Assembly: GCF_030272615.1 (NCBI RefSeq)
Contig: NC_081409.1
Coordinates: 651,528,468-651,592,467 of the forward strand
DNA length: 64,000 bases
From: Cryptomeria japonica
Taxonomy: Eukaryota; Streptophyta; Pinopsida; Cupressales; Cupressaceae
Direction: 5' to 3'
The notes below the pieces were generated by a model that was not told where the DNA came from, did not search any database, and saw only the letters and a program-made list of their open reading frames with translations. Shown here in pieces: positions 46,180 through 58,012 of the stretch (positions within the stretch are counted from its first letter, which is position 1; every line of letters begins with the position of its first letter). The translations under genes and the position numbers were made by a program.

Positions 46180-47490
46180 TGCCTCCAACTACGTGACAAA
46201 ATCACAAATGTGGTAGAGGCCCTAGGCGTTAACACATGGCACGCAAAGAGGTCATTAGGGAGGAATTGGTTCCGAAAGTGAACACAGAAGCCCCTCTCGA
46301 ACAATCAGTTGACCCAAACCGAGACATCTTGGTAGCTTACAGAACATGATTGGCATAGTTCAGGATAGGTTTCCGGCAGTAGATCATAATGTTGAGAGCC
46401 AGAACTCAGGAAGCCGTAGAACAGTAGAACGGGAACGGAGTTGGAGTCCACCTCCTAAACCCATAGAGAGTTAGGCTGGGCATGAGCCCGAGTCTGTTCA
46501 CCTACCAGCACCACCTCCAGTCGTAGCACCAGTGTATATTGAGAGGGCACGTCGGGATCTAGGGGATCTAATCAGAGAGGTTATGCGTCTTCAGCCACCA
46601 TCTTTTGGGGGATCTACCGACGAGGTAGAAGCAGAGGCATGGCTTTTAAGCCTAGATAGGTGCTTTGCATTGCGCTCTTATGAGAGCAATCTAAAAGCAC
46701 GTGCAGTGGTTCACCTATTACGAGGAACAACCTCCACATGGTGGAGACAGGAAGAATATAAGTGTGGCTTAGAGATAGAAACCCTCACTTGGGAGATTTT
46801 CACAGAGAGATTCAGGGAGAGGTACTTATTAGAGCATTTCAGACAGTGTAGGGTGGATGAGTTTCATGACCTCCAGCAGAAGGGTATTTCAGTGACCCAG
46901 TACGAGAACAAGTTCTTTGAACTCTTACCATATGTAGATTAGCTGAAAGACGAGAAGCTTCTCGTCAACCAATTTATCAAAGGATTGAATTTTGGCATAG
47001 CAGGACCAGTGAGGATGGCTGCTCCAGGGAGCCATGGAGAAGGCTTTGATAGCCAAGGAGATTCAAGTCAGACCCCAGGACTTGAGGGATCAGTTCTGGA
47101 ACCGTAACCCTACACCACAAACTTATGGGTTTCAGAAACCCCATTGGAAAGGTAACAATAGACACACATCGGGGTTCTCCAAACCCCCTCCTCTGCCATA
47201 GTCATAGCAAAATCAGAGGCAAAGGCCTCCGCAGAGTTAGCAGGGTGCGAAGCCCAAGTAGTGGTAGTCACAGGGTTAGAGGCGAGATCAGAGATCTCAA
47301 GCTTCTTACACACCTCCGGTGAGGACTCAGCAGTCCTCCAGAGGTGGGTATAGTGGTTCTAGTAGGACAGGGGGACAGTCTTTCTCCAGACCACAAGGAG
47401 TGCAGTTTCAGGCACGTGGCACTTGCTTCACATGTGGAGCCATGGGACACATGGTGAGAGAGTCTCCTCAGGGTCAGATGGTAGGAAATT
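46180..47490 (+). pseudogene. Chromovirus G gag
   Basis: Leader then a weak N-terminus from about 46180. The clear frame is 46532-46942: PPSFGGSTDEVEAEAWLLSL, DRCFALRSYESNLKARAVVH, TTSTWWRQEEY, FRERYLLEHFRQCRVDEFHD and YENKFFELLPYVD, which is the retrotransposon gag core. A stop at 46940 separates LKDEKLLVNQFIKGL. The zinc knuckle near 47418-47460 reads CFTCGAMGHMVRES, where the last Cys is Ser. Frame breaks lie between 47030 and 47400. Confidence 0.88.
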
Positions 47491-47495
47491 AGAGG

Positions 47496-48078
47496 ATGGC
47501 AGCATCAGAGCCGATAGTTGGGGATATGGGCAAGTCCCATAGGGTCTTCGCAGCAGTTGACAACCGCCAGGCAGAGCATCAGGCCACAGTTATTGAGGTA
47601 GCAGGTATGATTAGAGGTAGCAATGTATCTAAATTATTTGATTTAGGAGCTACGGACTCTTTTATATCTCCATTGGTTGTGGAGCGTTGCAGGCTAGTGG
47701 CAATTAGACAAGAGGTTAGTGGGGAAGTGGAATTAGCTTCATGGGCTAGAGTGTCAGTGGAATCAGAGGTTAAGGGCTGTCAGCTTCAGATTGGTAATAC
47801 CACCACCTTAGTAGACCTTAGAGTTACACCACTCGGATCATATGGCATCGTACTTGGCATGGATTGGCTTTATGCCCATAGAGCCAAGATGGATTGTCGC
47901 CTGAAAAGGATCGAGTGTGAGGATGATCATAGTTCTCCCATAGTGATCACTGGAATTCAGAGACCCATGTCTCTTCATATGATCTCCGCCATGCAGCTTA
48001 AGCGGAGCATGCAAAAGGGGTGTCAGTTATTTGCCATCACCATTAGTGATAGAGAAGAAGAAGAGGAAAAGGAATAAT
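47496..48078 (+). pseudogene. Chromovirus G protease
   Basis: Retropepsin-like: VSKLFDLGATDSFISPLVVE then LVDLRVTPLGSYGIVLGMDW. The family motif is DSGAT; here it is DLGAT (TCA to TTA), so the active-site Ser is lost while Asp remains. The frame ends at a stop near 48076 that separates it from RT. Confidence 0.85.
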
Positions 48079-48084
48079 CTATTG

Positions 48085-49478
48085 ATGACCATCCTATCCT
48101 TAAGGGATTTTCAGATGTATTTCCTTCAGAGTTAACCAGTATGCTGCCCCGTAGAGAGATTGATTTTCATATAGACCTTGTTCCAGGAGCTGAACCAGTT
48201 TCAAGAGCACCCTATAGAATGACCACAAATGAGCTTAATGAGCTCAAGATTCATCTTGAGGAACTCCTATAGAAGGGCCACATTCACCCTAGTGTATCCC
48301 CTTGGGGTGCACCAGTCATCTTCATGAAGAAGAAGGATGGATCTCTCTGATTATGCATGGATTATTGTCAGTTGAACAAAGTAACTATCAAGAACTGATA
48401 TCCATTGCCCAAGATCGACGATTTATTCAACCAACTTCAGGGTGCCTAAGTATTTTCCAAGATTGATCCAAAGTCAGGGTACCATCAGATGAGGATAGTG
48501 GATAGCGATATCCACAAGACCGCATTTCGCACTAGATATGGCCACTATGAGTTCACCGTGGTCCCATTCGGTCTTACGAATGCCCTAGCAGTGTTCATGA
48601 GTCTCATGAATGGAGTATTCCGCAGGTTCCTTGACCGTTTTGTGATCGTATTTCTCAATGACATATTGATATATTCACGGAATGAGGAGGAACATGAGGA
48701 GCACCTGAGATAGGTTTTGTAGTGTTTGAGGGATAATCAGTTGTATGGCAGTTTGTCAAAGTGTGCTTTCTTTAGAACAGAGGTCAAGTACCTTGTTCAT
48801 GTTATATCTGGTGATGGGATCTCAGTAGACCCATTGAATATTAGAGCCATTAGGGATTGGCCAGCACCTACCAGTCTGATAGAGGTCAGGAGCTTCATGG
48901 GCTTAGCAGGTTATTACCAACATTTTGTTGAGGGATTCTCTAGAGTCGCTCATCCTATTACTTCTCTTTAGCACAAAAGGAAGAAATTTGAGTGGACGGA
49001 GAAGTGTGAGAAGGCCTTTTAGGAACTTAAAAAGGCACTTACTACCGCACCTATCCTTGTAGTACTAGATCCTTCAGCTGATTTCATGGTTTGTACAGAT
49101 GCCTCCCTAGAGGGTTTAGGAGTAGTCCTTATGCAGAGTGGCAGAGCTATAGCTTTTGAGTCTAGGAAACTCAAGACTCACGAGCTTAATTACCCTACTC
49201 ATGACCTTGAGCTTGTAGCAATAGTGCATGCACTTGTGAGGTGGAGACATTTCCTTTTGGGTCATCATTTTGAGTTGCACTTAGACCATCAGAGCCTTCA
49301 GTACATATTCACTCAGCTAAATCTTAATGCACGTCAGAGGAGATGGATGGAATTCTTGTGCGAGTATGATTTTGACGTTCACTACATCAAAGGGAAAGAA
49401 AACGTAGTTGCAGATGCTTTGAGTAGGAGACGTCACGAGGTATACACCATGTCTATGGGTACAGATTTGAGAGATTGA
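48085..49478 (+). pseudogene. Chromovirus G reverse transcriptase and RNase H
   Basis: [53 protein letters not shown] and VVPFGLTNA. The catalytic box reads [11 protein letters not shown] where Gypsy has F/Y-x-DD, so the first of the two Asp is Asn. RNase H: VCTDASLEGLGVVLMQSGR, FESRKLKTHELNYPTHDLEL, LHLDHQSLQYIF and GKENVVADALSRR. About eight in-frame stops occur, most of them TAG in the place of CAG and TGA in the place of CGA. Confidence 0.93.
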
Positions 49479-49490
49479 ATCATTCAGTAG

Positions 49491-50935
49491 TTGCCAGAGG
49501 ATGGATGGTATTTAGAGGTTTGCCAGGCTATACGATCTCAGGAAACATTAGAAGGAAAATATGTGGATTATTCCTTCGAGTCTGATGGTTTATTACGCCA
49601 TAGAGGGCGCATCTATGTACCTTCTTCCGGGGGATTGCGAGAGTTCATTATCTTAGAGGCTCATAGAGCTCCTTATGCAGCACATCCCGGGGTCAAGAAG
49701 ATGCATGCAGACTTGAGGGAATTATACCATTGGCCAGGTATGCGACAACTTATTGCCAAGTTGGTAGCCTGATGCCTTGAGTGTCAGAGATTCAAGATGA
49801 AGCACCGCCATCCAGGTGGGTTGCTCCAATCTCATGCTATACCAGAGTGGAAGTGGGATACTATATCCATGGATTTCATCATTGGTCTCCCTATGTCATC
49901 TCGCCGCCATGATGCCATCTTGATGACGGTTGACAAGTTGACCAAAGTGGCTCACTTTTCACCAGTTCCTACCACCTTCACAGCACTAGCAGTAGCACAG
50001 GTGTTTTTGCGAGACATTGTCAGACTTCATGGTGTTCCATGCAAGATCATTTCTGATAGGGATTCCCTCTTCACTTCTTCCTTTTGGAAGGTATTACAGG
50101 CAGCTATGGGTACCAAGCTCAATTTCAGTACAACCTATCATCCGGAAATGGATGGCCAGACAAAGAGGGTTAATCAGGTGTTAGAGGATATGCTTCACAT
50201 GTATGTCATGGATCACTAGACCAGATGGGAAGAGTACCTTCCCTTAGTGGAGTTTGCCTATAACAATGGGCATCACATGTCCTTGGGGATGTCACCTTAT
50301 CAGGCATTATATGGTAGACCTTGTAGGACACCGTTGAGTTGGGACCGCATAAAGGGCAGAGTTGCTATTGGTCCTGAGATAGTTCAGGATATGGAGCAGC
50401 AGGTGGATTTTATTAGGCAGCGTCTTAGACAGGCACAGGATAGACAAAAGAAATATGCAGATGCAAAGAGGATAGATCGTAGCTACTTGGTTGGAGACAG
50501 AGTCTTCTTGAGAGTGCAACCGCATAAGAGTCCAATCCATTATGGAAAGGGTTCTAAGATCACACCTCAATTTGTAGGACCATTTGAGATCCTTGAGAGG
50601 ATAGGACCAGTTGCCTACCATTTAGCATTGCCACCTAGCCTGTCGCACATCCACGATGTGTTTCATGTTTCAGTTTTGAGGAAGTATATCTATGATGAGT
50701 CTCATATTCTAGATTGGGATGCCTTGTAGGTGGAGTCAGACGGGTAGCTAGCTTTGGAGCCCATTCGCATTTTGGCATGCCAGACGATGGGCCTTCGAGG
50801 TCGAGAGCTAGACCAGGTTAGGGTCCAGTGGGATTGCTATGATGAGGTCACAGCCTCATGGGAGGATGCAGCACTTATGAGATCACAGTACCCCCACCTT
50901 TTTGATGAACTCCAGGAGGAAGTTCATCCCTAGAG
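49491..50935 (+). pseudogene. Chromovirus G integrase with chromodomain-like C-terminus
   Basis: The zinc-binding region (HRAPYAAHPGVKKMHADL and CLECQ) is split by a stop at 49770. The core has DTISMDFIIGLP (first Asp), IISDRDSLFTSSFW (second Asp) and HPEMDGQTKRVNQ, where the third catalytic residue, normally Glu in DGQTERVN, is Lys. Then LVEFAYNNGHHMSLGMSPYQ, FEILERIGPVAYHLALP and HDVFHVSVLRKY. After a stop at 50727 the tail reads VRVQWDCYDEVTASWEDAAL, a chromodomain-type module that targets heterochromatin. The natural stop is about 50932. Confidence 0.93.
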
Positions 50936-50943
50936 GGGGAGGG
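50930..50943 (+). other. Chromovirus G polypurine tract
   Basis: AGAGGGGGAGGG directly before the 3' LTR start TGTGAGG at 50944. Confidence 0.88.
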
Positions 50944-53798
50944 TGTGAGGCCCTACCCCAACTCAGTTTGACATTTTCAGTTATTTGCATATTGAGACTA
51001 TTATGGATGCTTTATTTTATGCTTTATGGATTTAGAACCTATATGATTCCATGATTTGGATCACATTGACATATGTTGATGCTTTATTTTATGCTTGATG
51101 ATTATGAAACTTTATATGTTGCTAGAATAGAATTACTTTGAAATGGTGAATGTCATTATTGGAATTTCAAGACTTCATTTTGATGATAGAAAAATGATGC
51201 TTATTTTATGAATGGTTCAATTTTGAGAATTATGTTAATTGCTTATGTGGAATCGAATTTGAATGAATGAGATATTGAATTATTGTTTCCAAATGTATGA
51301 GTGTTTGATGTGCAATGAAATCCATGTATTTAATTATGTATAATTGTGATTATTTGGAACTACTAATGTGTTAATTGAGATGCGCAGGAAAATTATCCAT
51401 GTGACCATGGAATTTATATGGAGAACCAAACCTAGACCAATGTACATTTGTTAAGCCAGGGGTTGTCTATTTGGAGAGACAACACCCCGTTTGTAATGTA
51501 TTTTATTTGTGAAGTGTATGATGGTTGAGTGTTAAAATTGATTTTTATGTATATGTGTAATCCTACAAGAGACTAATTCCATGTGTGATTTTTATATTGT
51601 ATTTTATTGTGTCACTTGACACATGTGCTGATTAGTGTCATTGATTTTGACTTGTCTCTTGGAGGGAGTTTTGTTTCTACCAAAGCCATTCAAACACATG
51701 GGTGTGGTCCCAAATTTGCCTTGGGTAGGGAGTCTTGGGAGTGGTCAACTCAGGTTTGACCCGTAGGTTAACTTCAATTGGGTTTCTGAGGGGTTAAATG
51801 GACTCCGAGGGTTAGTTTTAGGGCTTTTCCAAAGGTCCAAAGGGTATACCTATGGGTTAGGGGTATTTTGAAACATGTGACTACTCCCATGTGACTGTTT
51901 AGTCACCTCAAAAAGTGGTTTTCCCAAGGTGAGCGAAAATTCAACTTAGAAGGTTCCTCCTAGGATAGACAACCTTCCCTTTTGATGTCAAACTCTCTTC
52001 CCCATCCTCACTCACCTTTTCCCTTTCCAGTTTTAGTAATATGTAAGAGGTTGGGAAGAGCAACCAATGGGAACTCTCACCTCACCCAAGGGGTTGCGAA
52101 GTGTGTGAGAGGCCTTCTTAGGCAAGGATTAGGGACTTAGTGAGTAATCACCCACTCTCCATTGTTGGAGATTATGCATTGTTTTGAAATTTAGTTGTAG
52201 GATAGAATTTTGGTGAAGTGTTGGTGGAAAGTTTTTGTGGATTTGTGCAGCTCATCCCCAACTAAATCTAACATACCTATTGGTAGATTAAGGTTGGTTT
52301 TACTTTCTTTTGTTTATGTTGTTTATGTTGTTTATGTAAGAAAGAAATGCTTGCATGAAAAGAGATGTGTATATGTAATTTGTTGTAGGAGAAAAATGTA
52401 AGTTTTCATTTCCATGTTCTTTGTTTATGTGTTCTTGTTTTGGGAGTGGTCCAAGGCCTCCTACTCTTGGGAGAGTAGGATGGTCTTGGGGTGGAAGGAG
52501 TATGACAGCCTTGGGTGAGAGGCTCTCCTTATGGAGAGTGATCTCAAGGGTGTCCTTTGTGACCCTTGCTGCATAGCCTTGTGTATGCATTTGGGGGTCA
52601 TAAGGGGAGGAAATATGGCTTTTATGCCTTTGGGGGGCATAAGGTGTGGAGGTGAAAATTGTTGTATTTTGTTTTGCCATGAGGTGGCTTGATTTGTATT
52701 ATGCTTGCAATCTCCCCAATGGTACTTGGTCCACTTCCACCCATGGAATGATCATCATAAAATGTGGTGAAAGTGTAGCTTGGGATGGAAGATGCATGTT
52801 GAGTATTGCCTTATTTGTTATGTTGTTTGCTTGTTTGTAACCCATCTAGTGCTTGGTTCTCCAAGCTCGGGGGTGGCTTCTAGTAAGCCTAGGCTAGGAG
52901 GTGAGCTCTCCATGGTCAAGTTGTGTTTTTATTGCAGGTTGCTTGGGATGGGAAAAGAAAGAATAAAGAGCTTTGTTGCTGTTTTATGTTGCAGAAAAGT
53001 TTAAAAGACAATGTATTTAATATTGTAGCTTGTAAAGAAAAATCAGTATATATATATATAAGGTCTATGAAAAAAAGAGGAATTATTACTTATTAAACTT
53101 CCAAACAAAAAAAAAGAGTATATATATATCTATATTAAATTTTATATATTAACGTTATTTTCTTTTTACCTAAATTAAATGAAAAAGAAAAAAGCAAAAA
53201 AAATGGAGGGCAAGGCCGCAGCCGTGGGCGGCGCCGTCCATAGGTTGCAGAAGCCCGTAGATGTGGGCGGCGACGTCCATAGTTTGCGGGAGCTGCAGCT
53301 ATGGGCGGCGACATCCATGGGCTGTGGAGCTCGCAGCTGTGGGCGGCATTGTCCGTAGCTCATGGGTAACCCCTGCTCCACCTCCCTTCCTCCTCCACGA
53401 AAATAAAAAATAGAACTCTCAGCTCGGCCATGCATGCACCGCCATGGAAAAAGTTTAAAATATCACCTTCCATGGCTGCTGCACCCACACCTACACACAC
53501 ACACAAAAAAAAAAAAAAAGGAGTCTTTCACACACACACACAACACTCAAATTTTTTTTTATAAATGTTATAACATACTTTCCCTAACCCTAGTTTCGGA
53601 TTAGGGTAAACACACTTAGATTTTAACATAAGATATGTGTGTGTGTGGGAGTGTATAAGAAGGGGTTAGGGTTAGCATGTGGCTTTGTAGGATTTAATAA
53701 AAATATATATATATGGAGGTAAATTAATAAAATAAAATAAACCCCCCTCCCGCCCCTTCTCTTTAGAATATATTCATAAGCATTTATATAAATTTTAT

Positions 53799-53829
<31 letters not shown>

Positions 53830-54411
53830 AGTATATAAGTATATATATAAGTAGTTTAACTTCTATATTTATTTGAAATCAAATTAGTAGTTGTAAAACT
53901 AAGTAATGCACCTTGAATTATTAAATGAGAGTAGGAGCATTCTAATAAAATGTTGGGTAGGATAAACCCTTGGGAAAGATAAAATAAAATGACATGTGTA
54001 GAGTCAAGTTGGCCCCCTTTATTTTGAAATTTATTAGGCACCTTTTTATTAATGGATATTTTATTAATAGGTTAATCTAATCAAAGAGTTAGGGTAAATT
54101 AATTTTAGACCCTAAGTAATTAAAAAACTATAGGAGATCATTAATGGTCCCTATTAATTTAGTTTGTGATTATTGCTAAGTGAGTTTAATTATTTATTAA
54201 TGGAAGATTAGTGATAACTCTTGTGGAGAAATATTAGCTCGCTTATAACTTAGATAATTTTATTGCCCAATTAATTTAATTGTTTGATTCATTCAAAACA
54301 TAGTTAAGACCAAACTAGATTGCATTATTTTAATTAGGTTAGTCATACTAAGTTAAGTATTTAAAAAAAAAAAAAATTATTCCGTTTGTGCCCAAAGGTT
54401 TGGGCATGACA
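50944..54411 (+). repeat. Chromovirus G 3' LTR (3,468 bp, internal deletion)
   Basis: Very similar to the 5' LTR, but an internal piece of roughly 690 bp is missing at about 53042 (TTGTAAAGAAAAA joins straight to TCAGTATATATA). Ends GGGCATGACA at 54411 followed by TAGGA. Confidence 0.93.
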
Positions 54412-54831
54412 TAGGAAAAGTTGATTCACCTTAGCCATAAAATTAGATATGCTCTCATCTTCTCCCATCTTCAACATCTCATATTTACCCTTCAAACTTT
54501 GTAACTTAGCAGCTTTGACATGTTTATCTCCTTCATACAAGGTCTCCAAATTCTCCCAGATCTCATGTGCAGTCTGCAAACACATCACATTTGTCATCTC
54601 TGAATCAGTCAAAGCACTCAGCAATTCTTCCTTAGCTCTTATGTTATGTTCAACATCCTTGATCTTAGCGATAGTAACTAGTCCATTCTGAGGAATATTA
54701 TAGGTATTCTTTGTAATCTTCCAATACTCTTCTCCAAGACATTTCAAATGAACTTCCATCCGATCCTTCCATACAGTGTAGTTATTTCCATCAAATCTCA
54801 AACTCTCCTTCTTGAACATATAAGTTGCCAT
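54412..54831 (-). pseudogene. Copia-E gag N-terminus
   Basis: The minus frame from ATG 54831 reads MATYMFKKESLRFDGNNYTV then EVHLKCLGEEYWKITKNTYN, KEELLSALTDSEMTNV, WENLETLYEGDKHVKAAKLQ and GEDESISNFMAKVNQLF. It is open to 54417, where chromovirus G is inserted. A longer frame from 54846 starts upstream of the usual MAT start. It is the least damaged piece of Copia-E. Confidence 0.88.
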
Positions 54832-54872
54832 CCTAAATCTCCTCAAGCGGTCAAACTTCTTCCAGAGGGTCT

Positions 54873-54887
54873 AGCTCTGATACCAAT
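54873..54887 (-). other. Copia-E primer-binding site
   Basis: The minus strand reads TTGGTATCAGAGCTA directly after the LTR edge (TGTTGAC at 54888 on the plus strand), complementary to initiator tRNA-Met. Confidence 0.85.
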
Positions 54888-56206
54888 TGTTGACAACAAC
54901 AATGAAGGAAAACTGAGAGTGAGGGTGAATTCGTTTTCATTGGAATAAATAATTTAAGCACAATATTAGATCTGATCAACTACAACAAGAATAGAGATTA
55001 ACATAATAACATAAACACACATAACACCAAGATCTTGATGTGGAAAATCTGGTTAAGGAAAAAACCATGGTGGGAACCTACCCACAATGAGATAATACTC
55101 TGTAGTAGTATGTGTAAATATTACAATGGAGATTGCAAATGCATTCAGGCACACTGCCTAGAGCTCACTGGTCAAAATAAGATGACCCAGAAGGCTCCAA
55201 CCCTCAGGGAAGGTTCACTACCTTACAATAACATTTGGACTACAGTCTAGTTAAGATGAACTGAAAGAATAGCATCTTCTAATGCCTGATGACAATTCCG
55301 GTTAAGTTCATTTGTCTGCCTTGCAACAATCTCTACTCAATACACCATGTTGAAAGATTAATTCTCTTATTCACACATACACCACTCTTAGATAATGCAA
55401 ACACAACCACCATACATGAATTACATGAATATAACACCTATTTATACAATTCATCAACCTTGACTACAAGGTCAGCTCAAAACCCTCAATACCTAATTAC
55501 AAATATACATCACATGACACATAAATAAACCACCAGACCAATACAATTCCATAGATGACATAGCATGGACCTAAATCAAATCCTCAAACATGCAACACCA
55601 CATAAATCTTGTCAAGATCAACCACAACACATTACACCACCAAAAATACCGCATAACATGAAGAATATCAACAAACACAAAAGATCTTCAATACCGCGCA
55701 CAAAGAGCAATGTGGAATAGCAAAAAAAATAGGGCACAATAAGGAAACATCAACAAGAATGTTAAAACCATCTGCAATAGCTACACCAACACCACTAATT
55801 CAAATCCTCATCAATCAACACACTAACACATAAGAACACGTAACATTAACAATTAAAACTAGAATGATAACTTGTGGAGCACCAAATAAAAAACCATCTG
55901 AAATGAAGATACACATGAACATCCAAAACACTCTCCAAAATCCACAACTTAAGATATGATCATAATGAAGCACAACAAATCAATCACCAAAACACTTCAA
56001 CGCTGAAAACTAATCTTCATACTAGAATCCACAAGTCGATCAAATCACCACATGGCATCATGGAATCAATAAAGAATGAAGTATATCTAGTTGATTTAGC
56101 ATCCAAAAGAGATAAACAAACCATAACAACTCACTGCAATCACTGGATCACCAAACAGTTCTCTACAACACCAAAACATGGGAATATGTTGACACCAATG
56201 ACAACA
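54888..56206 (-). repeat. Copia-E 5' LTR
   Basis: TG at 54888 and a CAACA end near 56206 (CAACA also ends at 56209). Shares with the LTRs at 13k and 61.8k the block with AAAACCATGGTGGGAACC and AGCTCACTG. The 3' LTR is not in the window on the expected side, because everything left of 35299 belongs to other elements. Confidence 0.7.
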
Positions 56207-56209
56207 ACA

Positions 56210-57489
56210 TATCCTAGCAGCAACAATATCCAACACATTCATCCTTCATTTATTATTACCACTTCTCATCTCACTTTCCTTGATCCTTCTACTTTCCACA
56301 AAATCTTGTGTCCTTATAGTTGAAGGGTGTGTACAAGAAGTTGAGTCCAATTTTTGGCCCAAAGGTGGAAGTGTTTTCCTTATTTTTCAAAATTTCTCTT
56401 GTTTGACCTAAAAATTTGAAGCACTTAAAGAATGAATCTTGAAAGAGTTCAATAATTAAAAATGTAGTGCTCAAAGTCTAGTTTTCAAATATGTATTTTT
56501 TTATAATAGTTAGAAGATACAAATTAAGATTCAATAGGCATTTGTAAAACCTATAGTTTAAAAGTCACATTTTCAACACCATACAATGTTCGTGTACGGA
56601 AATAATATTTTGACCTAAATGAAAGTATTTTTCTAAATCCTTTTGGTAAAATATTTGTAACTCACTCACCTTTGATGAGGATATTTTTTTGTATTTTTTT
56701 TCTTAATATTTTTTTTGTTAATTTTTTATTGGGTATAATTGTTGTTTTAAAAAACCCCCATGTATATATTTTTTGAAACTATTTAGGATTGTCTCTAGTT
56801 TGATGCCATATAATTTATTTTTCAAAAAAATTACAAACCAAAAAGTTAAAAAAAAAAAAAGAAACCCTGCTATTTCAAGTTTATGGACCTCTTTCATTAG
56901 AAATTGATTTAAAAATTAAAAAAATTACATATTTGGAATCTAGACATTCTCTTCTCTAATGGGTTTTCATGGTTTAATTTTTTTTTGAAAAATCGATGTT
57001 TGTATATATGTCCAAAGTTGTTATTTTGTATGGACACTAATATGGCCTTCAAATTGCAGGTCAAACTAGGTCCAAGGCTAAGGGTCAACAATCCAAGCCA
57101 TTTCCCGAACCAAAATCCAAAGGGCAAACCAAGACAAAATTTGATTTTTTTATGAATGGGATCCCAATTAGTAATCAAGATATTGTTTAGCATTCAGGAT
57201 CCCATTCATTGGAAAAAAAATTAAACATACAAATTATGATCGAGATCCTGTTTAGGATAAGAGATCCCGATTAGAAAAAAAAATCAAGATCCCATTTGTT
57301 TTTCACCTTTTTTCTAAATAGTGTTCTATTTATAGAAATCATTTTCACTAATATCACATGTCCTATTCTATGAATTTTTATGCATTATTTTATGATTCTT
57401 GTCTTGTGGATGCTCTTTTCTTGTAGTTTCATATCCATTTTTTGAAGGAGTCAATTATTGCATACCTTTAAATCTATAATTTGTTAATC
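56210..57489. other. no gene seen
   Basis: AT-rich with several poly-A and poly-T runs. A GATCCCRATT-like word recurs at 57165-57300. No coding or LTR signal recognised. Confidence 0.4.
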
Positions 57490-58012
57490 ATGGGATGTAA
57501 ACAATGTCAAAAGAAGAAACAAAGGAGAGAAATGAGAGCACAAGAAATTCAAGCGCAAAGAGAGAAGGGGACAAAATGTCAAAGAGATGGAAGAATGAGG
57601 ATTTGAGAAATGAATAATACTGATACTTTTGGATCCACGACAATGGAAGAGACAAACATTCAAGATGTTCCCATGGGGGATAATATGGACATAGATGATG
57701 CAATTATGGAAGATATTCACATGGAACATAATATGATTATAGATACTAATCCTAATACATCCTCAAATCTAGGTACATCTTCAAATCCTTCTTTGAAAGA
57801 TATGGATATTGTGATTATAGATGATATTTGTGGTGATGATTTATTAGAAGCTGGATATAGCAATGTTGAGATTGATATTATTTATGACAAAATGGAACAA
57901 CTTGGAGCTATTGAAAATGAAATCCCTTGTGTTGGTTAAGATGAATATCCTTTGGATGTTGAATTTATGAAAATCCTTATGAACATGGTGAAAATAAATG
58001 CTCCTATTGTTG
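57490..58012 (+). pseudogene. unrecognised acidic ORF, broken and cut at its 3' end
   Basis: From ATG 57490 the plus strand reads MGCKQCQKKKQRREMRAQEI, a basic coiled segment. A TGA at 57604 comes before MNNTDTFGSTTMEETNIQDV and an acidic 109-residue run (MGDNMDIDDAIMEDIHMEHN, DIVIIDDICGDDLLEAGYSN). A TAA at 57940 is followed by DEYPLDVEFMKILMNMVKIN up to about 58012, where an LTR-like block begins. All three pieces share one frame, so two stops and an insertion, rather than chance, seem to break one gene. I do not recognise the family. Confidence 0.4.

Larger units (their letters stand above)
41854..54411 (+). mobile_element. Chromovirus G, full-length Ty3/Gypsy retrotransposon with TSD TAGGA
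   Basis: 12,558 bp, plus strand. 5' LTR 41854-46006, PBS 46009-46021, gag, protease, RT-RNase H, integrase with a C-terminal chromodomain-like segment, PPT 50930-50943, 3' LTR 50944-54411. TAGGA occurs at 41849-41853 and 54412-54416. LTRs over 3.4 kb with a C-terminal chromodomain fit the Tekay/Del group; the group assignment is inferred. More than ten stops and several active-site changes show it is dead, although its two LTRs are still very similar. Confidence 0.95.
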
